Source of the DNA: an uncultured Prochlorococcus sp.
GTDB lineage: Bacteria; Cyanobacteriota; Cyanobacteriia; PCC-6307; Cyanobiaceae
Direction: 5' to 3'
Length of the DNA stretch: 49,691 nt
Assembly: GCA_902627335.1 (NCBI GenBank)
Contig: CACOIV010000010.1
Location: 1 to 49,691 of the forward strand
Part shown: piece by piece, positions 10,244-17,746 of the stretch
Layout: every line of letters starts with the position of its first letter
Numbering within the stretch: the stretch's first letter is position 1
The notes under the pieces: generated by a model
The model's input: only the letters and a program-made list of their open reading frames with translations
What the model was told of the DNA's origin: nothing
Database searches by the model: none
Made by a program: the position numbers and the translations under genes

Positions 10244-10437
10244 AAAAACCAAGTAATCCTTTTAGAAAGATGAATCATTTTAATCCTATCTCCCCTACTC
10301 TAATAATCCAAGTCATAGACAGATTTACCAGCCTTTCTTTTTATTTGATAATTGTCTCAAATTAAGAGAGGGGCTCTAGTTTCAGTAAATAAGTAGGTAT
10401 AATCTTAAAATATAAGATTTTTAAAATAGCAATTGGT

Positions 10438-11112
10438 TTAGAAATTAAATTTTAGACCAGCTGTTACTGCAAAATAGTGAGTTGCATCATAATTTACTGT
10501 TTCAAAACCTGGTTCAGATACTTTATATGAAGCAAAGTTCTGATAAGTAGCTTCTGAATAAATTGATGTATTATCTGCCAATAGATATGCCATTCCACCT
10601 TTTATTGCATAAGAAAAAACAGTCTCTGATGCACCGTCTAAACTATATTCTGTACCTGCAATTGTTGCTATCTGATCGTCAGAGGATAGGGAGGAGAAAC
10701 CCAGGCCGATTCCTGCATAAGGGGTAAATTCTGTATCATTTGAAAAGTCTTTAAAACCGTAAAACATATAACTATGTACATTAGACTCAAGATTGGGAGT
10801 AATTGAGGCTGTTACTCCAGTCCCACCAGTAGAAACACTAATTGAATCAGTCTCAACTTTAGCTTTAGAGTAATTAAATTCAAATCTTAATTTATCAAAT
10901 TCTTTTCCGAAACCTATTGAAAATAAACCAGTATTATCTGTATCAAAAGTAGCATCATAATTTGTTCCATCAAGATTTGAATCACCTTCAATATCGCTCG
11001 GGTATGCAATTCCTCCACCAACGGTAAAGTAAAAATCATTTTTTTCTTCTGCAAATGCTGGGGCTATAAAAGAACTTAATAAAAATGTAGTTCCAATAAG
11101 AAGTTTTTTCAT
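10438..11112 (-). CDS. Outer-membrane beta-barrel protein
   Basis: The 224-residue protein starts with a clear signal peptide, MKKLLIGTTFLLSSFIAPAFA, probably cleaved before EEKND (residue 22). The mature part has alternating aromatic/polar strands separated by Gly/Asp/Ser-rich loops, for example SYMFYGFKDF and TPYAGIGLGFSS, and ends in Phe (GLKFNF). This is the usual C-terminal signature for BAM-assembled barrels. It resembles the surface-antigen/OmpA-barrel class of 8-strand proteins found in alpha-proteobacteria and cyanobacteria, not the large SLH-type cyanobacterial porins. Function is unknown; pore formation or adhesion is possible. It stands alone between a decayed gene and a structured intergenic region. 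Confidence 0.8.
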   Translation of the reverse strand: MKKLLIGTTFLLSSFIAPAFAEEKNDFYFTVGGGIAYPSDIEGDSNLDGTNYDATFDTDNTGLFSIGFGKEFDKLRFEFNYSKAKVETDSISVSTGGTGVTASITPNLESNVHSYMFYGFKDFSNDTEFTPYAGIGLGFSSLSSDDQIATIAGTEYSLDGASETVFSYAIKGGMAYLLADNTSIYSEATYQNFASYKVSEPGFETVNYDATHYFAVTAGLKFNF

Positions 11113-11259
11113 GTCAAATTAATTTTTAAGAAATTAGCATATTATTGTTTATTAATCTTAAAATATCTCGAACATAAAATATTCATCTAATTATTACTAT
11201 TACAAAGTTGAGAGTTTAAATATTAATGATTTTATGCAGGGTAATTATTTTCTATAAAT

Positions 11260-11307
11260 ATTAATTATGAAATTAATTATGAAATTAATTATGAAGCTCA
11301 ATATGAA
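11260..11307 (+). repeat. 12-bp tandem repeat (three exact copies plus one degenerate)
   Basis: ATTAATTATGAA occurs at 11260-11271, 11272-11283 and 11284-11295. A diverged fourth copy GCTCAATATGAA follows at 11296-11307. The period is a multiple of three, so any reading frame is preserved: the codons give repeated INYE in one frame and MKLI in another. Copy number could vary by slippage without frameshifting. Confidence 0.85.
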
Positions 11308-11382
11308 ACTTACAATCAATTTGAAGAGCTATTAAATATGGAATCAAAGCTGATGATGTTACTAGGATTAGAAATCAAAAAA

Positions 11383-11426
11383 GATATCGAGGCTAAAGCC
11401 CTAGATATCTAATAGATTAGATATCT
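11383..11426. other. Overlapping inverted repeats: hairpin and 24-bp perfect palindrome
   Basis: 11403-11426 is a perfect palindrome with 11-base arms (AGATATCTAAT / ATTAGATATCT) around AG. Its left arm overlaps the 3' arm of a second hairpin at 11383-11409, GATATC...GGC TAAA GCC...GATATC. The two cannot form together. A terminator-like hairpin follows at 11440-11466. The arrangement resembles alternative RNA structures, but it could also be a binding site for a dimeric regulator; the sequence alone does not decide. Confidence 0.6.
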
Positions 11427-11439
11427 CTATAATTAATGT

Positions 11440-11466
11440 AAAAGGCTGCCTTCAAAGTTGCCTTTT
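11440..11466 (+). terminator. Rho-independent terminator-like hairpin
   Basis: A 7-bp stem AAAAGGC / GCCTTTT (11440-11446 with 11460-11466) encloses a 13-base loop and runs into a run of six T (11463-11468). It reads rightward, so it would end a transcript from the 11260-11426 region. No annotated gene upstream on that strand needs it, which supports a short independent transcript. Confidence 0.65.
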
Positions 11467-11562
11467 TTGTTACTAATATTTTTTTCATTATCTAATTATT
11501 CACATAATTTAAAAGAAGAAGTAAGTTTAGGAGATATATCTAAAAATAATTATTAATTCATT

Positions 11563-11943
11563 ATGAGAAATCTCACTATAAAAAATAAGTCTACAAAAAC
11601 CATTTTAGATTTCATTGCCAGAGTAGCAATTTCATCAATATTTATATCTGCTATTCCAGGTAAACTGTTAGGCTTTTCAAAAACAGTTGAGTATATTTCA
11701 TCAAAAGGGATACCTGATCCGATTGCCTCTATTCTTTTAGTAGGAGCAATCATCTGCCTTATATTAGGTTCTGGCTTTTTTATTTTTGGCAAAGATCAAA
11801 AAATTGGAGCAATTTTCTTATTACTATTTCTTATCCCAACAACGATAATTTTTCATGTATTTCCATTCCATCAAAGAGCCGTATTTATAAATCTTGGTTT
11901 AATAGGTGGATTGTTAATTACTGCATTAAGAGAGCAACAATGA
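11563..11943 (+). CDS. DoxX family membrane protein
   Basis: The 126-residue protein has four hydrophobic segments and the layout of DoxX/DUF417-like proteins. The N-terminal ARVAISSIFISAIPGKLLGF segment carries the family's R...G.GK pattern, IPDPIASILLVGAIICLILGSG forms the second helix, and FHVFPFHQRAVFINLGLIGGLL lies near the C-terminus. Such proteins are integral membrane components linked to redox or sulphur metabolism, but the role in cyanobacteria is unknown. The ATG at 11563 follows an AT-rich leader. The convergent gene at 11950-12204 ends 6 bp away. Confidence 0.72.
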   Translation: MRNLTIKNKSTKTILDFIARVAISSIFISAIPGKLLGFSKTVEYISSKGIPDPIASILLVGAIICLILGSGFFIFGKDQKIGAIFLLLFLIPTTIIFHVFPFHQRAVFINLGLIGGLLITALREQQ

Positions 11944-11949
11944 CTCGAA

Positions 11950-12204
11950 TTACTTTGTTTTAAGTTCAGGCTCATACACAGCACCATTGCAAACTGCTAC
12001 TGCAATACTTTCTTTAGATGCTTTATCCCAATTTTTTAGTTCTTTCTCGTTTTTATCAATCCATTGGAATGTTTTTTTAAAGCATTTATTCCAATAAAAA
12101 GCTTTTTTTGAAACAGGTATCAAGGAGATAAAAATGAGGACTAATGCAGTTGTAGATGTAATTACACAGCATTTAATCACTTTTGGGCCTTTATTAGTTG
12201 ACAT
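11950..12204 (-). CDS. Conserved hypothetical protein with one N-terminal membrane segment
   Basis: The 84-residue protein has an N-terminal hydrophobic helix (about residues 12-30) followed by a polar region with FYWNKCFKKTFQWIDKNE and a C-terminal ASKESIAVAVCNGAVYEPE. Cysteines at the start of the helix, in NKCF and in VCNG might form a disulfide or bind a ligand if the domain is extracytoplasmic. I recognise this type from marine picocyanobacterial genomes but know no function. A plausible -10 element (TATAAA) lies about 20 bp upstream of the ATG on the minus strand. Confidence 0.62.
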   Translation of the reverse strand: MSTNKGPKVIKCCVITSTTALVLIFISLIPVSKKAFYWNKCFKKTFQWIDKNEKELKNWDKASKESIAVAVCNGAVYEPELKTK

Positions 12205-12378
12205 ATAAAAAGAGGTGTTTATACCTTCTAGTGTAGATCAGCAGTCAAATTAAATTAATTATGGAGGTGCATATAATAAAAACTTTTTTTCTAGAAAATT
12301 ATTAAGGATATTTGTTCACGATAAAAAGCCAGTTTGTATCCCTTCTAGCTGACTGTTGACGATCTTAATTGAAAAAAT

Positions 12379-12489
12379 TTAGAAAAATGTATTGTTTGAT
12401 GAAGTAATACTTAAAACAACTGCAAGAAAAAAAATGTAAGACACTGCTTTTAAAGGGACATTTCCTTGATTTTTAGAGATGAAATCCAT
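12379..12489 (-). CDS. 36-residue micro-protein directly after the HLIP gene
   Basis: The ATG at 12489 follows the HLIP stop codon with no gap (TAA then ATG), and the frame runs 36 codons to a TAA at 12379-12381. The product begins MDFISKNQGNVPLKAVSYIF and continues as a hydrophobic helix ending in a polar tail, so it should be a single-pass membrane peptide. Direct abutment suggests translational coupling to the HLIP and perhaps a role in the same thylakoid complex. No family name is known to me. Confidence 0.6.
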   Translation of the reverse strand: MDFISKNQGNVPLKAVSYIFFLAVVLSITSSNNTFF

Positions 12490-12723
12490 TTATACAAAAC
12501 CTGGAATAATTTGACCTGTAGTTAGATAAGCTCCAACAAGAGCAATAAAACCCATCATGGCAAATCTTCCGTTAAGCCTTTCAGCTATAACCTTTTCCTT
12601 CTCAATTTTTTTTGATTCTTTCATTTGACCGTTTGCTTGTTTAACTAAGAAACTTTTTGAAGTATTGTTAAAATATTTTAACGACAAGACTGAATTAGCG
12701 TAAGTATAATTACTTACCCACAT
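12490..12723 (-). CDS. hli: High-light-inducible protein (HLIP, single-helix CAB family)
   Basis: The C-terminal half carries the chlorophyll a/b-binding signature AERLNGRFAMMGF and the HLIP tail GAYLTTGQIIPGFV. HLIPs are thylakoid proteins that bind chlorophyll and carotenoid and protect photosystems or chlorophyll-biosynthesis complexes during light or nutrient stress. Two starts are possible: ATG at 12723 (77 residues, with AAAGGG close upstream) or ATG at 12624 (44 residues, typical for the minimal domain). The 33-residue extension is not recognisable as a known HLIP N-terminus. Prochlorococcus HLIP genes are often multicopy and island-linked, which fits this gene-poor region. A micro-protein gene abuts its stop. 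Confidence 0.9.
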   Translation of the reverse strand: MWVSNYTYANSVLSLKYFNNTSKSFLVKQANGQMKESKKIEKEKVIAERLNGRFAMMGFIALVGAYLTTGQIIPGFV

Positions 12724-12730
12724 GCCCTTT

Positions 12731-12745
12731 ATAAGCTGAGCTTAT
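12731..12745. promoter_or_regulatory. Inverted repeat upstream of the HLIP gene
   Basis: ATAAGCT G AGCTTAT is a perfect 7+7 palindrome 8 bp upstream of the ATG at 12723. It could be an operator, or it could sequester the AAAGGG ribosome-binding site nearby. On the plus strand it is followed by CTTTTT and could act as a weak terminator, but nothing is transcribed toward it from the left. The regulatory role is speculative. Confidence 0.35.
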
Positions 12746-12869
12746 CTTTTTAAGATTTAATATTAGTTAGAAGTATATTGAAAATTTAAGTAGCATCTAA
12801 TAAATGTGCTTAAACCTTTATTATTAAAAGTCTCTATCGTATAGAAACGAGCACCCAATTTAATTTTCT

Positions 12870-13099
12870 TTACCAATTCCCCTTAGATAAATAAGTTCTT
12901 TCCCAGGCTTCATTCAGCATCTCTTCGTATTCTTTTATTAGTTCTTTCCCAGGCTTCATTCAGCATCTCTGCGTATTCTTTTATAAGTTCTTTCCCAGGC
13001 TTCATTCAGTATCTCTTCGTATTCTTTTATAACTTCTTCAATAGTTTCAATCCTAGGCCCTTTCCAAAATAGCCTTGTTGAAACTCTTAAAATAATCAA
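12870..13099 (-). pseudogene. Small gene broken by a 46-bp triplication
   Basis: On the minus strand, codons from about 13099 read STRLFWKGPRIETIEEVIKE, then YEEILNEAWERTY, and then run out of frame into a stop (RIRRDAE then TGA). The last copy of the repeat, in another frame, reads IKEYEEMLNEAWERTYLSKG and ends NW plus TAA at 12870-12872. With a single copy of the 46-bp unit the frame would be continuous and give a short protein ending LSKGNW. Two extra copies add 92 bp, which is not a multiple of three, so the frame is lost. The start is unclear (TTG at 13097, with an in-frame TAA 6 bp upstream). The rest of 12724-13296 has no other gene that I can support. Confidence 0.55.
12894..13031. 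repeat. Three tandem copies of a 46-bp unit
   Basis: Copies lie at 12894-12939, 12940-12985 and 12986-13031, each starting AGTTCTTTCCCAGGCTTCAT. Copy 2 differs from copy 1 by T-to-G in the CTCTTCG block and at the last base; copy 3 has one C-to-T change (CAGTATC). Near-identity points to recent duplication. The unit is protein coding on the minus strand (KEYEEMLNEAWERT). Confidence 0.95.
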
Positions 13100-13296
13100 A
13101 ATTTATTTCCAAATAGTCGTTTTACATGTGTCTATTATTTTGATATTTCGAAATCTTTTAATCGATCTCTTTGTTTATTTATTAGGAATAATTCTTTATA
13201 TTAATTTCATTTATTTATGAATATATAGGCGGAATATAACCAAATTAATAATATGCCAATAACATTGTGCTTACATAAAAAAATTCCAAATTTTAC

Positions 13297-13437
13297 TTAT
13301 TTATGGTTTTTAATTATTTTTTTCTTCTTCTTTACTAACCATGGAAAAAGATTGATAATAACAGTCTTTATTTTTTTAAGACAATAAAATAACACGATAA
13401 AGCCTAGAATTATTAATAAAAAAATTACTAATTTCAT
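13297..13437 (-). CDS. 46-residue single-pass membrane micro-protein
   Basis: The ATG at 13437 lies 6 bp after the preceding gene's stop. The product starts MKLVIFLLIILGFIVLFYCL and ends with a strongly basic tail (VKKKKKIIKNHK). It looks like an N-terminal membrane anchor with a cytoplasmic Lys-rich tail following the positive-inside rule. It is the third gene of a leftward unit after crtL and the 60-residue membrane protein. No family is recognised; support is the operon-like spacing and sensible protein composition. Confidence 0.5.
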   Translation of the reverse strand: MKLVIFLLIILGFIVLFYCLKKIKTVIINLFPWLVKKKKKIIKNHK

Positions 13438-13443
13438 TTATTT

Positions 13444-13626
13444 TTATCTTCTGGCTAGAAAAATTATTACTGTCATAGTACTCATGGCAACAACACCGAA
13501 GTTCCAAAGAGTTGAACTATATTTATTAAATTGTCGAACCCAACAAGGAATTCCATCTGACATAAAAAGGAGAGTTAACCCAAATAATAAGACTGTTGGT
13601 AAGCCTATAGCTATAAATAATTCCAT
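13444..13626 (-). CDS. 60-residue two-helix membrane protein downstream of crtL
   Basis: The product begins MELFIAIGLPTVLLFGLTLL, has a central polar loop SDGIPCWVRQFNKY and a second helix ending IIFLARR. The open frame extends to a GTG at 13680 (78 residues), but the ATG at 13626 places the first helix at the N-terminus and is preferred. It lies downstream of crtL on the same strand and just upstream of the 46-residue ORF. An overlapping plus-strand ORF at 13484-13720 is an antisense shadow with no membrane or domain logic. Function is unknown; the position suggests a thylakoid or carotenoid-related role only weakly. Confidence 0.6.
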   Translation of the reverse strand: MELFIAIGLPTVLLFGLTLLFMSDGIPCWVRQFNKYSSTLWNFGVVAMSTMTVIIFLARR

Positions 13627-13721
13627 TAAAAATAGGGGTTTTATACCATGTAATTTATACGGGCTGTCAACCAATAACACTGTAGGACTTTATAGTTATC
13701 TGCCAAAAAGGGTATATTAAG

Positions 13722-14933
13722 TCAATTTATTTTAAGCATTCCTAATTTTATTTTTAAAGGAGACTTTATAAACATTTTGGACATTACATAGATTAATTTT
13801 GGTAATGGTAAGGTATTGGTCAAAAAACCTGACCACTCTTTTGTTGATAATTGAAAAAAATTAAGAAAAAAACTTCTAAGCATTTTTTCATCAAAACTCA
13901 TCAACCTTTTAAGACCATACTGATAAAGTTTATGCCTTTGTTTTAATTCGAAAGGCCATAAAACATCCCAACCTTTTTTTGCTAATTCAATAGAACTTAA
14001 ATTTGGATCTTTTAAAAAAATCTTTAATTTTTGAGCAAGCATAGGAGATCTTCTTAAAAGAGATCCGACCATATATCCAGAAGCAGGATGTACCATACTT
14101 GCGGCTCCGCCAAATGCAAGAATTGCTTGATTTCTCAATGGCAAAGGAAGATTCATAGGGAAAAGACAATCTTCTTCATGAAAAATTTCTTTAATTTGAA
14201 TATCTTTATTACTAAGTCTTCTAAAAAGTCTTTTCTTTAAAAAATCTTTGGATAAAGGTGGATAACTTGCAAGTGATGTTTCTTCAACGAAGAAAACATC
14301 ATTCCCCAAATCCATAGCATAAAGAAAAGATGGAGACTCTTGAAGTTCCTTCTTGCTTAAATGATCAGATCTATAATCCATTAAAACAAATTGATCTTTT
14401 TGAACAGGTGGCGAAGAAAATTTACCAACTATTCCATATGCTGCCTGTTGAGCGACCTCCTTTGAGAATGGCCTTTTGATAAAATCACTTCTATGACCAC
14501 TTGCATCAATAACTAATCTAGATTTGAATTTAAATCCAGATTGACATTGAACCTCTGTAACTTTATTAGAAGAAAAAATTTCTAACGCTTTATCTTCTAT
14601 CCATTCAATATCCTCACATCTTCTAAGTAATTCATTTTGAAATGCACTTCTGTCAATTAATCCATAATCATAATGATGCTCAGTGGGTATATTACCATTT
14701 TCACTTGCTCCATTACCAAAAAAACTTACTGTTTTAGACCATCTATGAGACAAAAGAGAATCAAGATCTAATTCCTCAAGTTCTGAAGCCCAAATTCCAT
14801 ATGTATTAGACCATTTAACTTTTGGAGATTTAGTAGAGATACATTTTATTAGTAAATTTTGACCAGCCAATTGAGAAGCTAAACATAAGGCTGCTGGACC
14901 TGAACCTAAAATCAAAATATCAAGTATTTCCAT
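13722..14933 (-). CDS. crtL: Lycopene cyclase (probably beta-type)
   Basis: This FAD/NAD-binding flavoprotein cyclises lycopene ends in carotenoid synthesis. The 403-residue protein starts with the dinucleotide motif ILILGSGPAALCLASQLA. It has FLYAMDLGNDVFFVEETSLA, which matches the cyclase FLYAMP...EETSL motif, and GGAASMVHPASGYMVG, the second conserved motif. Prochlorococcus carries two paralogues, crtL-b (beta rings) and crtL-e (mixed beta/epsilon). The FLYAMD/EETSLA sequence and location next to gyrA favour crtL-b, but assignment between the two needs alignment. It lies 36 bp downstream of gyrA on the same strand. Confidence 0.88.
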   Translation of the reverse strand: MEILDILILGSGPAALCLASQLAGQNLLIKCISTKSPKVKWSNTYGIWASELEELDLDSLLSHRWSKTVSFFGNGASENGNIPTEHHYDYGLIDRSAFQNELLRRCEDIEWIEDKALEIFSSNKVTEVQCQSGFKFKSRLVIDASGHRSDFIKRPFSKEVAQQAAYGIVGKFSSPPVQKDQFVLMDYRSDHLSKKELQESPSFLYAMDLGNDVFFVEETSLASYPPLSKDFLKKRLFRRLSNKDIQIKEIFHEEDCLFPMNLPLPLRNQAILAFGGAASMVHPASGYMVGSLLRRSPMLAQKLKIFLKDPNLSSIELAKKGWDVLWPFELKQRHKLYQYGLKRLMSFDEKMLRSFFLNFFQLSTKEWSGFLTNTLPLPKLIYVMSKMFIKSPLKIKLGMLKIN

Positions 14934-14969
14934 ATGAATTAAAACATCAGTAAATCTTATGCATATTCT

Positions 14970-17564
14970 TTACGGAGAGTCTTCCTCTTCATTTTTTTCT
15001 TCATCAATTTGTTCATGTGGGACAAGGACAACCTCGGCTAAATGATCTCCTTCATCAAGCCTTTGTAACTTTACACCAGTAGCAGCTCTTGACTGTTGGG
15101 ATACTTTATCTGCATTTGTTCTAACGATAACCCCTCTTTCTGTCACCAAAAGAATTTCTTCCCCTGCTCCAAGAACTTTAAGCCCTACGAGAACATCATC
15201 TTTAATCCTAAATTTTATTGCTCTTAGTCCCATTCCTGCTCTCTTTTGTAATCTAAATTGTGTAACAGGTACTCTTTTGCCTAAACCAAAAGAACTTGCA
15301 ACTAAAACCCATGGGCCCACTGAAAGATTGATATCTTGTTCTTCATTGTTTTCATCATCTAAAGGATCCAATACAGAAAGTTTTTCCACCAACTCAGATG
15401 TCAAAACATCCATTGAAACAAGCTTATCTCCATCTCTTAAATTCATAGATTTCACTCCTCTAGCAGTCCTTCCAAGTGGTCTTAATTCGTTTTGATCTAG
15501 TCTAAAGTGAATTGTCATTCCTTTACTTGAGCCGATAAGGACACTATCGCCTTCACTAGAGGCCCTTACCCAAGTCAAGGCATCACCATCTTCTAAACTA
15601 ATTGCAATTAATCCATTTGAACGAATTTTTGAAAATGCTGATAATGGGGTTCTTTTGATAAAACCTCCTTTAGTAAGCATTAATAAATAATTTTCATTAT
15701 CAAAAGATTCAACCGACAGCAGAGAAGTAATTTTTTCTTCTCTTGGTATGGGAAGTAACTGAACAGATGGAGTCCCTTTAGCTGTCCTGCTGGCTAAGGG
15801 GACTCTATATGCCGGTAATGCATAAGCAACTCCTCTATCACTAAAAAGCAGCAAAGTATCATGATCATTGCAACTTATAAACAACTTAACTTCATCATCT
15901 CCTTGAGTTTTTGTACCTGCTTTCCCTCTTGACCCTCTGCTCGTAGACTCAAATTCACTTACTGGCATTCGCTTTAAATAGCCAGCCTCACTTAGCAAGA
16001 CTACTGATCTTTCATTCGCTATTAAATCAATATCATCTAATCCACCTCCTAAATTAAGAATTTCAGTTTTTCGAGGAGAGGCAAATCTTTCACTAATTTT
16101 ATTTAGTTCATCAATTATGATACTTAAGATTTTTTCTTTATTTTCCAAAATATTTTTATATTCTTTAATCTTTTTAGTTAATTCTTCATGCTCATCCTTT
16201 ATTTTATCTGCTTCCAAAGCGGTTAATCTTCGCAGTTGCATTTGCAAAATCGCATCTGCTTGTGTTGTTGATAAATTATGGTTTATTTGAAGCTGTTCAC
16301 GAGCAGAGGCCGTATCCTTTGCTCCTCTAATAAGATTAATTATCTCATCCATACTATTTAGTGCCAACAATAAACCTTGAATAATATGATCTCTTTCTTC
16401 AGCCTTTCTTAGTAAAAATGAAGTTCTCCTTCTAATAGTTTCAACTCTAAAATCCAAAAATACATCAAGCATTTTTCGTAAAGATAAAGTTGTAGGCTCT
16501 CCATTAACAAGAGCTAGGATATTTGCACTAAAATTATTTTGCAAAGGAGTTAATTTAAAAAGATTATTTAGCACTACTTGAGGATAAGCATCTCTTTTTA
16601 ATTCAATAACAATTCTCATTCCATCTCTATCACTTTCATCCCTGATATCTGAAATTCCATCTAATTTCTTATCATTCACTAAATCTGCAATTCGTTCTAT
16701 CAGTCCAGCTTTATTAGTTTGAAATGGTAATTCTGTAATTATTACAGCATCTTTCTCAGGTCTTCCTGGAGCTTTAATTTGATGAATTTCAGCAACTCCC
16801 CTCATTGTAATTGAACCTTTTCCTGTTAAGTAAGTCTCTTGAATACCCTCTCTACCAAGAATTTGTCCTCCTGTTGGGAAATCAGGTCCTTTAATAAGTT
16901 CAAATAATTCTTTTTCCTCCATCTCAGGGTTCTTTATTAAACCTTTTAATCCATCAATTAACTCTCCTAAGTTGTGTGGAGGAATATTTGTTGCCATACC
17001 AACAGCTATTCCTGAAGATCCATTTAACAATAGCTGAGGAATCCTTGCTGGTAAAACAGTAGGTTCTTGTTGAGAACCATCAAAATTATCAGAAAAATCA
17101 ACAGTTTCAGATTCTATATCCTCTAATAAACTTTCATCTGTTAAAGATTGCAATCTAGATTCTGTATATCTCATCGCTGCAGGGGGATCATTATCAACTG
17201 ATCCAAAATTTCCATGCCCATCTATAAGTGGCATTCGCATAGAAAAATCCTGAGCCATTCGAACTAGTGCATCATAAACTGCGGTATCCCCATGAGGATG
17301 GTACTTACCAAGCACCTCTCCAACGACTCTGGCGCATTTCCTATATGGCCTACTACTTGTTAAACCAAGTTCATACATAGCGTAAAGGATTCTTCTATGA
17401 ACTGGCTTCAATCCATCTCTAGCGTCAGGCAATGCTCTCCCAACAATAACGCTCATCGCATATTCGAGATAAGAACGCGACATTTCGTTCCTCAAATCCG
17501 TTTGAATGATGCGATTGTTATCTTCACCTAAATCATTGTCATCAATGCCTTGGTTATCAGCCAT
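14970..17564 (-). CDS. gyrA: DNA gyrase subunit A
   Basis: GyrA is the breakage-reunion subunit of gyrase, which introduces negative supercoils with GyrB. The 864-residue protein has the active-site Tyr133 in [10 protein letters not shown]. The quinolone-determining region [12 protein letters not shown] is at 89-100, with Thr94 and Asp98 at the positions of E. coli Ser83 and Asp87. The C-terminal beta-pinwheel contains SRGSRGKAG, a degenerate GyrA box, which favours gyrase over topoisomerase IV ParC. The acidic tail ([11 protein letters not shown]) is typical. The 182-bp divergent gap to guaB3 should carry both promoters. Confidence 0.93.
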   Translation of the reverse strand: MADNQGIDDNDLGEDNNRIIQTDLRNEMSRSYLEYAMSVIVGRALPDARDGLKPVHRRILYAMYELGLTSSRPYRKCARVVGEVLGKYHPHGDTAVYDALVRMAQDFSMRMPLIDGHGNFGSVDNDPPAAMRYTESRLQSLTDESLLEDIESETVDFSDNFDGSQQEPTVLPARIPQLLLNGSSGIAVGMATNIPPHNLGELIDGLKGLIKNPEMEEKELFELIKGPDFPTGGQILGREGIQETYLTGKGSITMRGVAEIHQIKAPGRPEKDAVIITELPFQTNKAGLIERIADLVNDKKLDGISDIRDESDRDGMRIVIELKRDAYPQVVLNNLFKLTPLQNNFSANILALVNGEPTTLSLRKMLDVFLDFRVETIRRRTSFLLRKAEERDHIIQGLLLALNSMDEIINLIRGAKDTASAREQLQINHNLSTTQADAILQMQLRRLTALEADKIKDEHEELTKKIKEYKNILENKEKILSIIIDELNKISERFASPRKTEILNLGGGLDDIDLIANERSVVLLSEAGYLKRMPVSEFESTSRGSRGKAGTKTQGDDEVKLFISCNDHDTLLLFSDRGVAYALPAYRVPLASRTAKGTPSVQLLPIPREEKITSLLSVESFDNENYLLMLTKGGFIKRTPLSAFSKIRSNGLIAISLEDGDALTWVRASSEGDSVLIGSSKGMTIHFRLDQNELRPLGRTARGVKSMNLRDGDKLVSMDVLTSELVEKLSVLDPLDDENNEEQDINLSVGPWVLVASSFGLGKRVPVTQFRLQKRAGMGLRAIKFRIKDDVLVGLKVLGAGEEILLVTERGVIVRTNADKVSQQSRAATGVKLQRLDEGDHLAEVVLVPHEQIDEEKNEEEDSP

Positions 17565-17746
17565 ATAGAAATCTTTTTTCTAATGATAATCGCTTTATGC
17601 CATATTGAATAAAAAGATTTTTTAAAAAAATTTTCAAATACTCACATTAGATGCATAAATAATGAAATTTTTCTTTTTTTCTTAAATAATGTTGGCTTTA
17701 TACTCCTTTAGTTGTTAGCTTATTCAGAATATATTGTATTAATTTC

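Larger units (their letters stand above)
11113..11562. other. 450-bp gap with a possible short structured transcript
   Basis: No ordinary gene was found here. 11113-11259 is plain AT-rich sequence that probably holds the leftward promoter of the outer-membrane gene. 11260-11466 holds, in order, a 12-bp tandem repeat, mutually exclusive inverted repeats and a terminator-like hairpin, listed separately. In the forward frame through the repeat, 50 codons (INYEINYEINYEAQYETYNQ...) are open to the TAA at 11410, but no ATG, GTG or TTG precedes the repeat in that frame. The first in-frame ATG is at 11338. A second frame from the ATG at 11267 gives only 22 residues. Confidence 0.5.

Noticed and set aside
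10401-10419. AATCTTA...TAAGATT hairpin followed by T residues near the outer-membrane gene
   Set aside because: The stem is entirely A/T except one pair and points rightward, away from the gene that needs a terminator; chance is likely in such AT-rich DNA.
12219-12352. Two similar GTTTRTA(T)CCCTTCTAG-like stretches at about 12216-12231 and 12332-12348
   Set aside because: Similarity is short and imperfect; they may just be promoter-like elements of the leftward small genes.
13484-13720. Plus-strand 78-codon ORF opposite the small membrane gene
   Set aside because: It is antisense to a frame with good membrane-protein character and codirectional spacing after crtL; its own translation shows no domain, signal or sensible composition.
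14970-17564. Possibility that the gyrA gene is parC (topoisomerase IV)
   Set aside because: A recognisable though degenerate GyrA box and the crtL neighbourhood favour gyrase.
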